A program made the translations under genes and the position numbers. A stretch of DNA of 64,000 bases from contig NZ_JAUSZH010000001.1 of assembly GCF_030817355.1 (NCBI RefSeq), forward strand, positions 7,725,001-7,789,000. The letters are read 5' to 3'. The stretch comes from Streptomyces sp. V1I1. GTDB taxonomy: Bacteria; Actinomycetota; Actinomycetes; Streptomycetales; Streptomycetaceae. Shown here in pieces: positions 7,948 through 16,307 of this stretch; positions within the stretch are counted from its first letter, which is position 1; each line of letters starts with the position of its first letter. The notes beneath the pieces were generated by a model, which did no database searches, was not told where the DNA came from, and saw nothing but the letters and a program-made list of their open reading frames with translations.

Positions 7948-9220
7948 GGTCCACGATCCGTTTGATCTTGCCCACCGAGCGCTCCAGCGTCTCGGGGTCC
8001 ACCACCTCGACCGTGACGGACACCCCGATGCCCTCCTTCACCGCCGTCGCGATCGCCCGGGCGGCGGCTTCCCGCTGCTCGGACGTCGCCTCCGCGCGCG
8101 CCTCCGCCCGTACGGTGAGCGCGTCGAGACGGCCCTCGCGGGTCAGCCGCAGCTGGAAGTGCGGGGCGACATGCGGCGTACGCAGCACGATCTCCTCGAT
8201 CTGGGTCGGGAAGAGATTCACCCCGCGCAGGATCACCATGTCGTCGCTGCGCCCGGTCACCTTCTCCATCCGCCGGAAAACCCGGGCCGTGCCCGGCAGC
8301 AGCCGCGTCAAGTCCCGTGTCCGGTAACGGATCACGGGCATGGCCTCCTTGGTGAGCGAGGTGAAGACCAGCTCGCCGTGCTCGCCGTCCGGCAGCACCT
8401 CGCCGGTGAACGGATCGACGACCTCCGGATAGAAGTGGTCCTCCCAGATGTGCAGCCCATCCTTGGTCTCCACAAACTCCTGCGCCACGCCGGGGCCGAT
8501 GACTTCGGACAGCCCGTATATGTCGACGGCGTCGATCGCGAACCGCTCCTCGATCTCGCGCCGCATCTCCTCGGTCCACGGCTCCGCGCCGAAGATGCCG
8601 ACCTTGAGGGAGGTGGCACGGGGATCGACCCCCTGCCGTTCGAACTCGTCGAGCAGCGTGAGCATGTACGAGGGGGTCACCATGATGATCTCGGGGCGGA
8701 AGTCCTGGATGAGCTGCACCTGGCGGGCGGTCATGCCGCCGGAGGCGGGGATGACCGTGCAGCCCAGCCGTTCCGCGCCGTAGTGGGCGCCGAGGCCGCC
8801 GGTGAACAGCCCGTATCCGTACGCCACATGGACCTTGTGGCCGGGCCGGCCGCCCGCGGCGCGGATCGAACGGGCCACCACGTCCGCCCAGGTGTCCAGA
8901 TCGCGTTCGGTGTAGCCGACGACGGTGGGACGGCCCGTGGTCCCGCTGGAGGCATGGATCCGCCGCACCTCGGACTGCTCCACCGCGAACATCCCGAACG
9001 GATAGTTGTCCCGCAGATCGGCCTTGGCGGTGAAGGGGAAGCGGCCGAGATCGGCGAGCGTGCGGCAGTACTCGGGGCGCAGACCCGCCCTGTCGAACGA
9101 CTGCCGGTAGAAGCCGACATTCTCGTACGCGTGGCGCAAGCTCGCCCGCAGTCGCTCCAGCTGCAGCGCCTCGAGCTCCTCGCGGCTGAGCCGCTCCGCC
9201 GCGTCCAGCAGGCCCGTCAT
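7934..9220 (-). CDS. paaK: Phenylacetate-CoA ligase
   Basis: A 428-residue PaaK-family AMP-forming ligase, forming phenylacetyl-CoA or a related aryl-acetyl-CoA. Visible motifs: HASSGTTGRPTVVGYT near residue 92, YGYGLFTGGLGAHYGAERLG, IFGAEPWTEEMR, YGLSEVIGPGVAQE, and the C-terminal RSDDMVILRGVNLFPTQIEE; VGKIKRIVDLR is at the end. The ATG at 9220 is chosen over 9256 because GGGAG stands at the right distance and because the upstream start falls inside a perfect palindrome. No paaABCDE epoxidase genes are near, so this is an isolated ligase. Confidence 0.9.
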   Translation of the reverse strand: MTGLLDAAERLSREELEALQLERLRASLRHAYENVGFYRQSFDRAGLRPEYCRTLADLGRFPFTAKADLRDNYPFGMFAVEQSEVRRIHASSGTTGRPTVVGYTERDLDTWADVVARSIRAAGGRPGHKVHVAYGYGLFTGGLGAHYGAERLGCTVIPASGGMTARQVQLIQDFRPEIIMVTPSYMLTLLDEFERQGVDPRATSLKVGIFGAEPWTEEMRREIEERFAIDAVDIYGLSEVIGPGVAQEFVETKDGLHIWEDHFYPEVVDPFTGEVLPDGEHGELVFTSLTKEAMPVIRYRTRDLTRLLPGTARVFRRMEKVTGRSDDMVILRGVNLFPTQIEEIVLRTPHVAPHFQLRLTREGRLDALTVRAEARAEATSEQREAAARAIATAVKEGIGVSVTVEVVDPETLERSVGKIKRIVDLRTK

Positions 9221-9244
9221 ACGGAAACTCCCGTCCCAAACCGG

Positions 9245-9264
9245 ACGACCGATCATTCGGTCGT
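9245..9264. promoter_or_regulatory. Perfect palindromic operator upstream of paaK
   Basis: ACGACCGATCATTCGGTCGT: 8-bp arms around TCAT, 25 bp before the paaK start. The ACCGA/TCGGT core is what many TetR-family (including PaaR-like) repressors bind. No tetR gene is adjacent, so the repressor would act in trans. Confidence 0.6.
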
Positions 9265-9402
9265 GCTGTTCCGGGATCAGTAATCCAGCCCGTCCCGTCT
9301 CCTGGCAAGGGGTTGATTCCCAGAAACTGCTCCCATCCGTTCACGTGCGCTCTGGGCGTAAGTCCATTGCTGCGAATGCCGGGCCCCGGTGAAGATCGCC
9401 GC

Positions 9403-10236
9403 ATGCCGAGGTTCTCTGCGCACGATGGGACAGTGCTCTCCTATCACCTGACGGGGGAGGGCGAGCCGCTGATCGTGCTGCCGGGCGGCGCGATGCGCGC
9501 CTCGGCCTACCTCGGCGACCTGGGCGGACTGAGCGCGCACCGGCAGCTGGTGCTGCTGGATCTGCGCGGCACCGGGGACTCCGCGGTGCCGGCCGACCCC
9601 GCGACGTACCGCTGCGACCGGCAGGTCGCCGACGTCGAGGCGCTGAGCGAGCACCTCGGCCTCGCGCGCATGGACGTGCTGGCGCTCTCGGCCGGTGGAA
9701 ACCTGGCGCTGCTGTACGCGGCCCAGTACCCCGAGCGGATCGGCCGGCTGGCGCTGCTCACGCCAATGCCCGGGCGGTGGGGATCCAGGCGACGCCGGAG
9801 CAGCGCCGTGCGGCGGCACTGCTGCGCCGCGACGAGCCGTGGTTTGAAGAGGCGTACGCCGCCTTCGACGCCGCGCTCGGCGGAGGCAAGCCGAACGGCT
9901 CCTTCGAGCCGTTCTTCTACGGGCGGTGGTGCGAGGCGGCTCAGGCGCATGCCGCGTCGGGCGATGGGCAGTTCAACCCCCGAAGCGGCCGCCCGCTACG
10001 GCTCGGAGGGCGCTTTCGACCCGCCCGCCACCCGCGCCGCGCTGACCGAGCTGGACGCGGCGGTGCTGGTCATGGCGGGCGAGCTCGACGGCGTACCGAC
10101 ACCGGAGCGGGCCGGTGAGCCGGCCGCGCTGTTCCCGGACGGCGAGGTCGTCGTGCAGCCGGATGGCGGTCACTTCCCCTGGCTCGACGATCCGGACTGG
10201 TGCGTACGGACGGTTATCGGGTTCCTGGCGCGGTGA
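9403..10236 (+). pseudogene. Alpha/beta hydrolase, coding frame broken twice
   Basis: The first 120 codons read as an alpha/beta hydrolase: GEPLIVLPGG (oxyanion loop), LLDLRGTGDS, and VLALSAGGNLALLYA (nucleophile elbow, LSAGG). Homology then continues in another frame from about 9765 to 9977 (GIQATPEQRRAAALLRRDEP, then WFEEAYAAFDA), and returns to the first frame after a run of five C at 9977-9981 (PEAAARYGSEGAFDPPATRA, then VLVMAGELDG and the catalytic-His region GGHFPWLDDP). One base lost near 9763-9765 and one gained in the C-run explain it. The frame stays open, so a protein with about 70 scrambled residues could be made. Either two sequencing errors or a recent pseudogene. Confidence 0.75.
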
Positions 10237-10307
10237 GCCGCTGGTGAGGGGAGGGGATGCGGGATAGTAGTTGAAACCCGCAAACAACCTCCGAGAAGGA
10301 GTCCGCG

Positions 10308-10844
10308 ATGCCTCAGCCCGAGGGAGCCGAACTCGACGCCGTCCTCGCCCGCAGGGAGGAGCTGCGCCAGCGCTATCTGCGCCCGATGTCCGACCGCCCC
10401 CCGACCACCGCCCGGGGCATCCACCATGTGGCCTTCATCTGCCGTGACGTCGAGGAGACCATTCGCTTCTACCAGGAGTTCCTGGGCTTCCCGCTGGTCG
10501 AGATCGTGGAGAACCGCGACTACCGCGGCTCGACCCACTTCTTCTTCGACATCGGCCACGGCAATCTGCTGGGCTTCTTCGACTTCCCCGGCCACGAACA
10601 CCCGCCCATCACCGAAACGATCGGCGGGGTGCAGCACCTCGCGCTGTCGGTGGGGGCGGCGGAGTTCGACGCGGCCCGCAAGGCGCTGGACGAGGCGGGC
10701 ACCGACTATCTCGGACCGGACCGGGGTGTCGAGGACAGCCTGTACATCCGCGACCCCAACGGCGTGCCGCTGGAGCTGTACCGGGAGCAGCTCGGCATCT
10801 TCGACGGCGAGAGCATCGTCAGCCGGACCGACGGCGAGGACTGA
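10308..10844 (+). CDS. VOC-superfamily protein (glyoxalase/dioxygenase fold)
   Basis: 178 residues with one vicinal-oxygen-chelate module pair: IHHVAFICRDVEETIRFYQE supplies the first metal-ligand His, HLALSVGAAEF the second, and the C-terminal YIRDPNGVPLELYRE the terminal Glu. The spacing is that of a single-domain VOC metalloprotein such as a glyoxalase, epimerase or fosfomycin/bleomycin-type protein. GAGAAGGAG lies just before the ATG. The reaction cannot be assigned; being in a catabolic region it may be an isomerase or dioxygenase. Confidence 0.8.
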   Translation: MPQPEGAELDAVLARREELRQRYLRPMSDRPPTTARGIHHVAFICRDVEETIRFYQEFLGFPLVEIVENRDYRGSTHFFFDIGHGNLLGFFDFPGHEHPPITETIGGVQHLALSVGAAEFDAARKALDEAGTDYLGPDRGVEDSLYIRDPNGVPLELYREQLGIFDGESIVSRTDGED

Positions 10845-10951
10845 GGCCAACGGCTGAGGCCAGTGCCTGATCAGGGCCTGCTACCGCTTCGACTGCCGGC
10901 CCCGCGCCTCGTACGATCAACGTCGATCCGTCGGCCCGAGAAGGGGAACTC

Positions 10952-11578
10952 GTGCAACTGGGCTCATCCGTAAGGCGTTTGCTGACCACAGGCGCCGCCG
11001 CGACACTCCTGTTCACCGGAGCGGGCACCGCCTCCGCCGGCCCGGCCGTACCGCAGGCGGCTGCCGTCGCCGCGGCCGACGTGCGGAGCGGCCCGTACTC
11101 CGGCGTCCACATCATTGCCGATCTCTCCGCCCGGCGGGTGGCCACCGCCGACCTGGTCGCCGCGGCCAAATACGGCACAGACAGTCCCATCGATGACCCG
11201 GCCCGGGAGAAGCAGGTCCTCGACAGCGTGGCGCGGCAGGCCCGTGATCTGGGTGCGGATCCCGAAGCGACGGTACGGATCTTCCGTGACCAGATCGAGG
11301 CCAGCAAGCTCGTCCAGCGCGCCCTGTTCCGCAGCTGGGACGCGGCCCCTTCGCGGGCGCCGACAGAACGGCCCGACCTCGCGGAGGTACGCAAGGAGAT
11401 CAACCGGATCAATGCCGCTCTCGTCCAAGGCATCGCCGATTCCGCCTCGGCCCGACCGGCTCCGTACTGCGACGGCCTGCTGATCGCCTCGGCAGCACAC
11501 CTACGGCACGAGCGGCAGCTCGACGCGCTCCACACGGTGGCGTTGGCCCGCTCGCTGCGGTCCGTCTGCGGCGACTGA
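10952..11578 (+). CDS. aroQ: Secreted chorismate mutase (AroQ gamma type)
   Basis: 208 residues from a GTG, preceded by AGAAGGGG. A Sec signal (LLTTGAAATLLFTGAGTASA) is followed by an all-helical domain. ADLVAAAKYGTDSPIDDPAR then EKQVLDSVARQARDLGADPE and RIFRDQIEASKLVQRALF are characteristic of exported AroQ-gamma chorismate mutases, which turn chorismate into prephenate outside the cytoplasm. The two Cys near the C-terminus (PYCDGLL and RSVCGD) probably form the disulfide known for this class. Its physiological role in actinomycetes is unclear. It is convergent with the next gene. Confidence 0.88.
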   Translation: MQLGSSVRRLLTTGAAATLLFTGAGTASAGPAVPQAAAVAAADVRSGPYSGVHIIADLSARRVATADLVAAAKYGTDSPIDDPAREKQVLDSVARQARDLGADPEATVRIFRDQIEASKLVQRALFRSWDAAPSRAPTERPDLAEVRKEINRINAALVQGIADSASARPAPYCDGLLIASAAHLRHERQLDALHTVALARSLRSVCGD

Positions 11579-11607
11579 CCCGGGCTTCGTGCGTCCGGGA
11601 GCCCGGG
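11579..11607. terminator. Hairpin between convergent genes
   Basis: CCCGGGCT pairs with AGCCCGGG across a 13-nt loop, starting directly after the chorismate mutase stop. No T-tract, as is usual in Streptomyces. It could serve both converging genes. Confidence 0.5.
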
Positions 11608-11628
11608 CGCGCGAGGCGGGCCGGAAGG

Positions 11629-13251
11629 TCATTGCGCGGCCGACTCCACCGCGACCGTCCGGGCCCAGCGGTAGTCCGCCTTGCCGCTCGGCGAGCGCTG
11701 GATCTCCGGCGCGATCACCAGCTGCCGCGGGATCTTGTAGCCGGCCAGCCGGGTGCGACAGTGCGACTGGATGTCGTCCAGCGTCGGTGTGGGCGCGCCC
11801 TCGCGCAGCTGCACCACGGCCGCCACATGGTTGCCCCATTTACTGTCCGGCACACCGGCGACCAGCGCGTCGTACACATCCGGATGGGACTTGAGCGCCT
11901 GCTCGACCTCCTCCGGATACACCTTCTCGCCGCCGGTGTTGATGCACTGCGAGCCGCGTCCGAGGACGGTGACGATGCCCTCCTCGTCGACCTTGGCCAT
12001 GTCGCCGAGCAGTACCCACCGCTCGTCGCCGCGCCGGAAGAAGGTCTCGGCGGTCTTCTTCGGGTCGTTGTAGTAGCCGAGGGGCACGTGCCCGCGCTGG
12101 GCGATCCGGCCTGGCTCGCCAGTCTTCACCGGCTCGTACGTCAGCGGGTCGACCACCGCCGTACGGGCGTTGACCCGCAGCCTGAAGCCCTTCTCCGGGC
12201 CGGAGTCGTCGGTCGCCGTGCCGTTGAAACCGGACTCCGACGAGCCGAAGTTGTTCAGCAGCATCACATTCGGCACCAGCGCCGCGAACTGGGCGCGCAC
12301 CGTCTCCGACATGATCGCGCCGGAGCTGGAGACGCTGAACATCGAGGAGCAGTCGGTCCCCTTCATCGGCCCGGACAGCGCGTCGATGAGCGGGCGCAGC
12401 ATCGCGTCGCCGACCAGCGACACGCTGGTGACCTTCTCCTTCTCGATCGTACGGAGCACCTCTTCCGGCACGAACTTGCGGTGGATGACGATCCGCTGGC
12501 CGAAGTTGAACCCGATGAACGCGGTCAGCGTCGATGTGCCGTGCATCAGCGGGGGAGTGGGGAAGAAGGTGATGCCTTCGCCGCCCGCGGCCACCCGCTC
12601 GGCGAGCTCCTCGGGCGAACCGACCGGCTCTCCGGTCGGCGCGCCGCCGCCGAGCCCGGAGAAGAACAGGTCCTCCTGCCGCCACATCACGCCCTTGGGC
12701 ATTCCGGTGGTGCCGCCGGTGTAGATGATGAACTGGTCGTCGGCGGAGCGCGCCCCGAAGCCCCGCTCCGGCGACGCGGCCGCCTCGGCCTGCGCGAAGG
12801 GGACGGCGGCGAGCTGCGGCGCGCTGTCCGGGGGCATGCCCACACGCACCAGATGGCGCAGCTTCTCGGTCTTCGGCAGCGCGGCCGCGACGCGCTCCGT
12901 GAACTCCGCGTCGAATACGAGGGCCACGAGGTCCGCGTCGCGGTAGAGGTAGACCAGTTCCTCCTCCACATAGCGGTAGTTGACGTTGACGGGCACGACG
13001 CGGGCCTTGAGGCAGCCGAGGACGGTCTGGAGGTACTCGATGCCGTTGTAGAGGTGCAGGCCGAGATGGTCGCCCGGGCGGATGCCGGCGTCGATGAGGT
13101 GGTGCGCGACGCGGTTGGCCGCGGCGTCCAGTTCCGCGTAGGTGAGCCGGCGCTCGGCGCCCGTGCCGGGATGGTCGATGTACACAAGCGCCTCGCGGGC
13201 GGGGACCACGTCGACGACCGACTCGAACAGGTCGGCAAGGTTGTACTCCAC
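11629..13251 (-). CDS. Acyl-CoA synthetase, FadD19-like
   Basis: A 540-residue ANL ligase starting at GTG behind a strong GGAGGAG site. Motifs: YTGGTTGMPKGVMWRQEDLF near residue 177, GSSESGFNGT, GRGSQCINTGGEKVYPEEVE, and RSPSGKADYRWAR near 524 with the catalytic Lys. The MWRQEDLF and DYRWA signatures match the FadD19/FadD17 group, which in mycobacteria activates steroid side-chain carboxylates. It is divergent from the crotonase operon and shares with it the palindrome at 13335, so the genes are probably co-regulated. The actual substrate is not established. Confidence 0.87.
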   Translation of the reverse strand: MEYNLADLFESVVDVVPAREALVYIDHPGTGAERRLTYAELDAAANRVAHHLIDAGIRPGDHLGLHLYNGIEYLQTVLGCLKARVVPVNVNYRYVEEELVYLYRDADLVALVFDAEFTERVAAALPKTEKLRHLVRVGMPPDSAPQLAAVPFAQAEAAASPERGFGARSADDQFIIYTGGTTGMPKGVMWRQEDLFFSGLGGGAPTGEPVGSPEELAERVAAGGEGITFFPTPPLMHGTSTLTAFIGFNFGQRIVIHRKFVPEEVLRTIEKEKVTSVSLVGDAMLRPLIDALSGPMKGTDCSSMFSVSSSGAIMSETVRAQFAALVPNVMLLNNFGSSESGFNGTATDDSGPEKGFRLRVNARTAVVDPLTYEPVKTGEPGRIAQRGHVPLGYYNDPKKTAETFFRRGDERWVLLGDMAKVDEEGIVTVLGRGSQCINTGGEKVYPEEVEQALKSHPDVYDALVAGVPDSKWGNHVAAVVQLREGAPTPTLDDIQSHCRTRLAGYKIPRQLVIAPEIQRSPSGKADYRWARTVAVESAAQ

Positions 13252-13334
13252 CGCTCCTCCTGACCCCGGCGAACTTCGGCTCGGCGGTCATTAGAGCGCC
13301 GCCGGGCACAAGTGGGAAGGGGTGACGGCGAAGA

Positions 13335-13356
13335 AATCTGACTGCCTGTCAGAAAA
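13335..13356. promoter_or_regulatory. Palindromic operator, site 2 (AATCTGAC-N6-TCAGAAAA)
   Basis: Arms and spacing are identical to site 1 at 701-722. The inner bases extend the dyad here to TCTGAC-N5-GTCAGA. It lies between the divergent FadD19-like gene (84 bp away) and the crotonase gene (62 bp away), so one bound repressor could control both directions. Confidence 0.65.
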
Positions 13357-13417
13357 CTATTGAACTGGACTCCCGCCTACTGCAACCTGTTCTAGGTCTT
13401 GAGACGGGAGGACGGCA

Positions 13418-14218
13418 ATGGGTGGGACGGAACACCTCACCGTGCAGCGCGAAGGCGCCACACTGGTACTCACTTTGAACAGGCCGGAGGCCAAGAACGC
13501 GCTCTCGCTGCCGATGCTGGTCGGCCTGTACGACGGCTGGATCGAGGCCGACGAGGACGATGCGATCCGCTCGGTCGTGCTGACCGGAGCGGGCGGCGGC
13601 TTCTGCGCCGGCATGGACCTCAAGGCCCTGGCGGGCAAGGGCATGGAGGGCGAGCAGTACCGGGACCGGCTGAAAGCCGACCCCGACCTCCACTGGAAGG
13701 CGATGCTGCGCCACCACCGGCCCCGCAAGCCGGTGATCGTCGCGGTCGAGGGGTACTGCGTGGCCGGCGGTACCGAGATCCTGCAAGGCACCGACATCCG
13801 GGTCGCGGGCGAGAGCGCCACGTTCGGCCTGTTCGAGGTCAGGCGCGGACTCTTCCCGATAGGCGGCTCGACGGTGCGGCTGCAGCGCCAGATCCCGCGT
13901 ACGCACGCCCTGGAGATGCTGCTGACCGGCCGGCCGTACAGCGCGGAAGAGGCTGAACGGATCGGGCTCATCGGCCACGTCGTGCCCGACGGAACCGCGC
14001 TGGAGAAGGCGCTCGCCATCGCCGAGCAGATCAACGCCTGCGGGCCGCTCGCGGTCGAGGCGGTGAAGGCGTCGGTGTACGAGACGGCGGAGCTGACCGA
14101 GACGGAGGGCTTGGCCGCGGAGCTCAAGCGCGGCTGGCCGGTCTTTGACACGGCCGACGCGAAGGAGGGGGCGCGGGCGTTCGCGGAGAAACGCCGCCCG
14201 GTGTACCGCCGAGCCTGA
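13418..14218 (+). CDS. Enoyl-CoA hydratase/isomerase (crotonase family)
   Basis: 266 residues behind GGGAGGAC. The CoA-binding/oxyanion segments are GGGFCAGMDLKAL and GYCVAGGTEILQGTDIRVA; the latter holds the first conserved Glu, and FGLFEVRRGLFPIGGS holds the second, so hydratase activity is plausible. The C-terminal AKEGARAFAEKRRPVYRR is typical of EchA-type enzymes (mycobacterial EchA19 is a likely relative). First gene of an operon with the DUF35 protein and two thiolase-like proteins; 71 bp separate it from the next start. Confidence 0.88.
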   Translation: MGGTEHLTVQREGATLVLTLNRPEAKNALSLPMLVGLYDGWIEADEDDAIRSVVLTGAGGGFCAGMDLKALAGKGMEGEQYRDRLKADPDLHWKAMLRHHRPRKPVIVAVEGYCVAGGTEILQGTDIRVAGESATFGLFEVRRGLFPIGGSTVRLQRQIPRTHALEMLLTGRPYSAEEAERIGLIGHVVPDGTALEKALAIAEQINACGPLAVEAVKASVYETAELTETEGLAAELKRGWPVFDTADAKEGARAFAEKRRPVYRRA

Positions 14219-14289
14219 ACTTTCCCCGCCCCGCGCGGCGGGACCGCCGCCCGCGCCCTCGCCGACCCCCACAAGAAAGGGCCCCGCCC

Positions 14290-15264
14290 GTGACAGCCGC
14301 CGCCACCCCCGCACCCCAGACCCTGCGCGCCCCGCTCGTCGTCGAGTTCCCCTTCACCCGCTCCCTCGGGCCCGTCCAGTCCGCCTTTCTCACCGGCCTG
14401 CGCGAGCGCGCAGTCCTCGGTGTGAAGGGCAGTGACGGCAGAGTGCTCGTGCCGCCCGTCGAGTACGACCCGGCCACCGCAGAGGAGATCCGCGACCTCG
14501 TCGAGGTCGGCGTCACCGGAACCGTCACCACCTGGGCCTGGAACCCCGCCCCGCGGCGTGACCAGCCACTCGCCACCCCCTTCGCGTGGGTGCTGGTCAG
14601 GCTCGACGGGGCCGACACTTCCCTCCTGCACGTCCTCGACGCGCCGGGGCCCGACGCCGTACGCAGCGGCATGCGCGTCCGTATCCGCTGGGCCGAGGAG
14701 CGGACCGGCGCGATCACCGACATCGCCTGCTTCGAGCCGTACGACAGTGAGCCGACCGCCCACGTCACCGGCCACAGCGGCGAGTTCGCCGACGCCGTGA
14801 CCGGCATCGTCACCCCCGCCCGGCTCGACTACACCTACTCGCCCGGCCGCGCCCAGTCCGGCTACATCAACGCCCTCGCCGACCGCAGGACCGTCGGCGA
14901 GCGCTGCCCGTCCTGCCGCAAGGTGTACGTGCCTCCCCGCGGCGCCTGCCCCACCTGCGGCGTCGCCACCGACGAACAGGTCGAGGTCGGCCCGCGCGGC
15001 ACCGTCACCACGTACTGCATCGTCAACATCAAGGCTGCGCATACGGCGAATCTCGACATCGAAGTGCCGTACGTCTACGCGCACATCGCCCTCGACGGCG
15101 CCGACCTCGCCCTGCACGCCCGCATCGGCGGCATCCCGTACGACCAGGTGCGGATGGGCCTGCGCGTCGAACCGGTCTGGGCCGAAGACGGCCGCCACCC
15201 CGACCACTACCGGCCCACCGGCGAGCCCGACGCCGACTACGACACGTACAAGGAGCTGCTGTGA
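14290..15264 (+). CDS. DUF35-type OB-fold protein with zinc ribbon (two OB modules)
   Basis: 324 residues. The N-terminal half (about 10-150) is an OB-fold module without cysteines. The C-terminal half (about 180-320) has a rubredoxin-like zinc ribbon, CPSCRKVYVPPRGACPTC near residues 208-225, followed by the DUF35 OB fold (RGTVTTYCIVNIKAAHTANL). DUF35 proteins partner thiolase-fold enzymes; ChsH2 DUF35 binds and activates the retro-aldolase Ltp2 in steroid side-chain cleavage. The stop overlaps the next start (GTGA), in keeping with a stoichiometric complex. Which thiolase it binds is not known. Confidence 0.85.
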   Translation: MTAAATPAPQTLRAPLVVEFPFTRSLGPVQSAFLTGLRERAVLGVKGSDGRVLVPPVEYDPATAEEIRDLVEVGVTGTVTTWAWNPAPRRDQPLATPFAWVLVRLDGADTSLLHVLDAPGPDAVRSGMRVRIRWAEERTGAITDIACFEPYDSEPTAHVTGHSGEFADAVTGIVTPARLDYTYSPGRAQSGYINALADRRTVGERCPSCRKVYVPPRGACPTCGVATDEQVEVGPRGTVTTYCIVNIKAAHTANLDIEVPYVYAHIALDGADLALHARIGGIPYDQVRMGLRVEPVWAEDGRHPDHYRPTGEPDADYDTYKELL

Positions 15265-16307
15265 CCCGAGACGTGGCGATCGTCGCCTTCGCGCAGAGCG
15301 ACCATCTGCGGCGCACCGACGAGCTCTCCGAAGTCGAGATGCTGATGCCGGTCCTGCACGAGGTGCTGCGCCGGACCGGACTGCAGACCAGTGACATCGG
15401 CTTCACCTGCTCGGGATCCGCCGACTATCTCGCCGGACGTGCCTTCTCTTTCACCATGGCCCTCGACGGCGTCGGCGCCTGGCCGCCGATCTCCGAGTCC
15501 CATGTCGAGATGGACGGCGCCTGGGCGCTGTACGAGGCCTGGGTCAAGATCCTCACCGGCGATGCCGACACCGCCCTCGTCTACGCCTACGGAAAGTCCT
15601 CGCCCGGCGAGCTGCGCGACGTACTGACCCGCCAGCTCGACCCGTACTACGTGGCCCCGCTCTGGCCCGACTCCATCGCGCTCGCCGCACTCCAGGCGCA
15701 GGCGCTGATCGACGCGGGAGCCACCGACGAACCGGCCCTCGCCGGGATCGCCGCTCGCAGCCGCGCGGCAGCATCGGACAACCCGCACGCTCAACTGAAG
15801 GGTTCGGTTCCGCCGGGCGATTACCTCGTCCAGCCGCTGCGGACCGGGGACTGCCCGCCGATCGGCGACGGCGCGGCCGCCGTGATCCTCGCGGCCGGGG
15901 ACAGGGCCCGCGAACTGTGCGACCGCCCCGCCTGGATCCGCGGCATGGACCACCGCATCGAACCGCACAGCCTCGGCGTCCGCGACCTCACCGACTCGCC
16001 CTCCACCCGGCTCGCCGCCGAACGCGCCGGAGCCTTCGACAGGCCCGTCGACACCGCCGAGCTGCACGCCCCCTTCAGCTCCCAGGAAGTGGTCCTGCGC
16101 GCAGCCCTCAAGCTCGACGACAGGGTGAGGGTCAACCCGTCCGGCGGAGCGCTCGCCGCCAACCCGGTCATGGCTGCGGGCCTGATCCGCCTCGGCGAGG
16201 CCGCCGCCCGCATCCACCGAGGCGAGTCCGACCGGGCGCTCGCCCACGCCACCTCCGGCCCCTGCCTCCAGCAGAACCTGGTCGCCGTCCTCGAGGGAGA
16301 GTCATGA
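15261..16307 (+). CDS. Thiolase-fold protein lacking the nucleophilic Cys (SCP-x/Ltp-like)
   Basis: 348 residues. The fold is thiolase-like (DVAIVAFAQSDHLRRTDELS start; GDGAAAVILA; VNPSGGALAANPVMAAGLIR). At the place where thiolases have VExACASG there is SHVEMDGAWALYEA, with no Cys, and the KGHPxGATG histidine is replaced by Asn (LAANPVMAAG). It is therefore unlikely to be a thiolytic enzyme. Like Ltp2 it may be a retro-aldolase, or a non-catalytic subunit of the adjacent thiolase-like protein. Coupled on both sides by 4-nt overlaps. Confidence 0.82.
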   Translation: MTRDVAIVAFAQSDHLRRTDELSEVEMLMPVLHEVLRRTGLQTSDIGFTCSGSADYLAGRAFSFTMALDGVGAWPPISESHVEMDGAWALYEAWVKILTGDADTALVYAYGKSSPGELRDVLTRQLDPYYVAPLWPDSIALAALQAQALIDAGATDEPALAGIAARSRAAASDNPHAQLKGSVPPGDYLVQPLRTGDCPPIGDGAAAVILAAGDRARELCDRPAWIRGMDHRIEPHSLGVRDLTDSPSTRLAAERAGAFDRPVDTAELHAPFSSQEVVLRAALKLDDRVRVNPSGGALAANPVMAAGLIRLGEAAARIHRGESDRALAHATSGPCLQQNLVAVLEGES

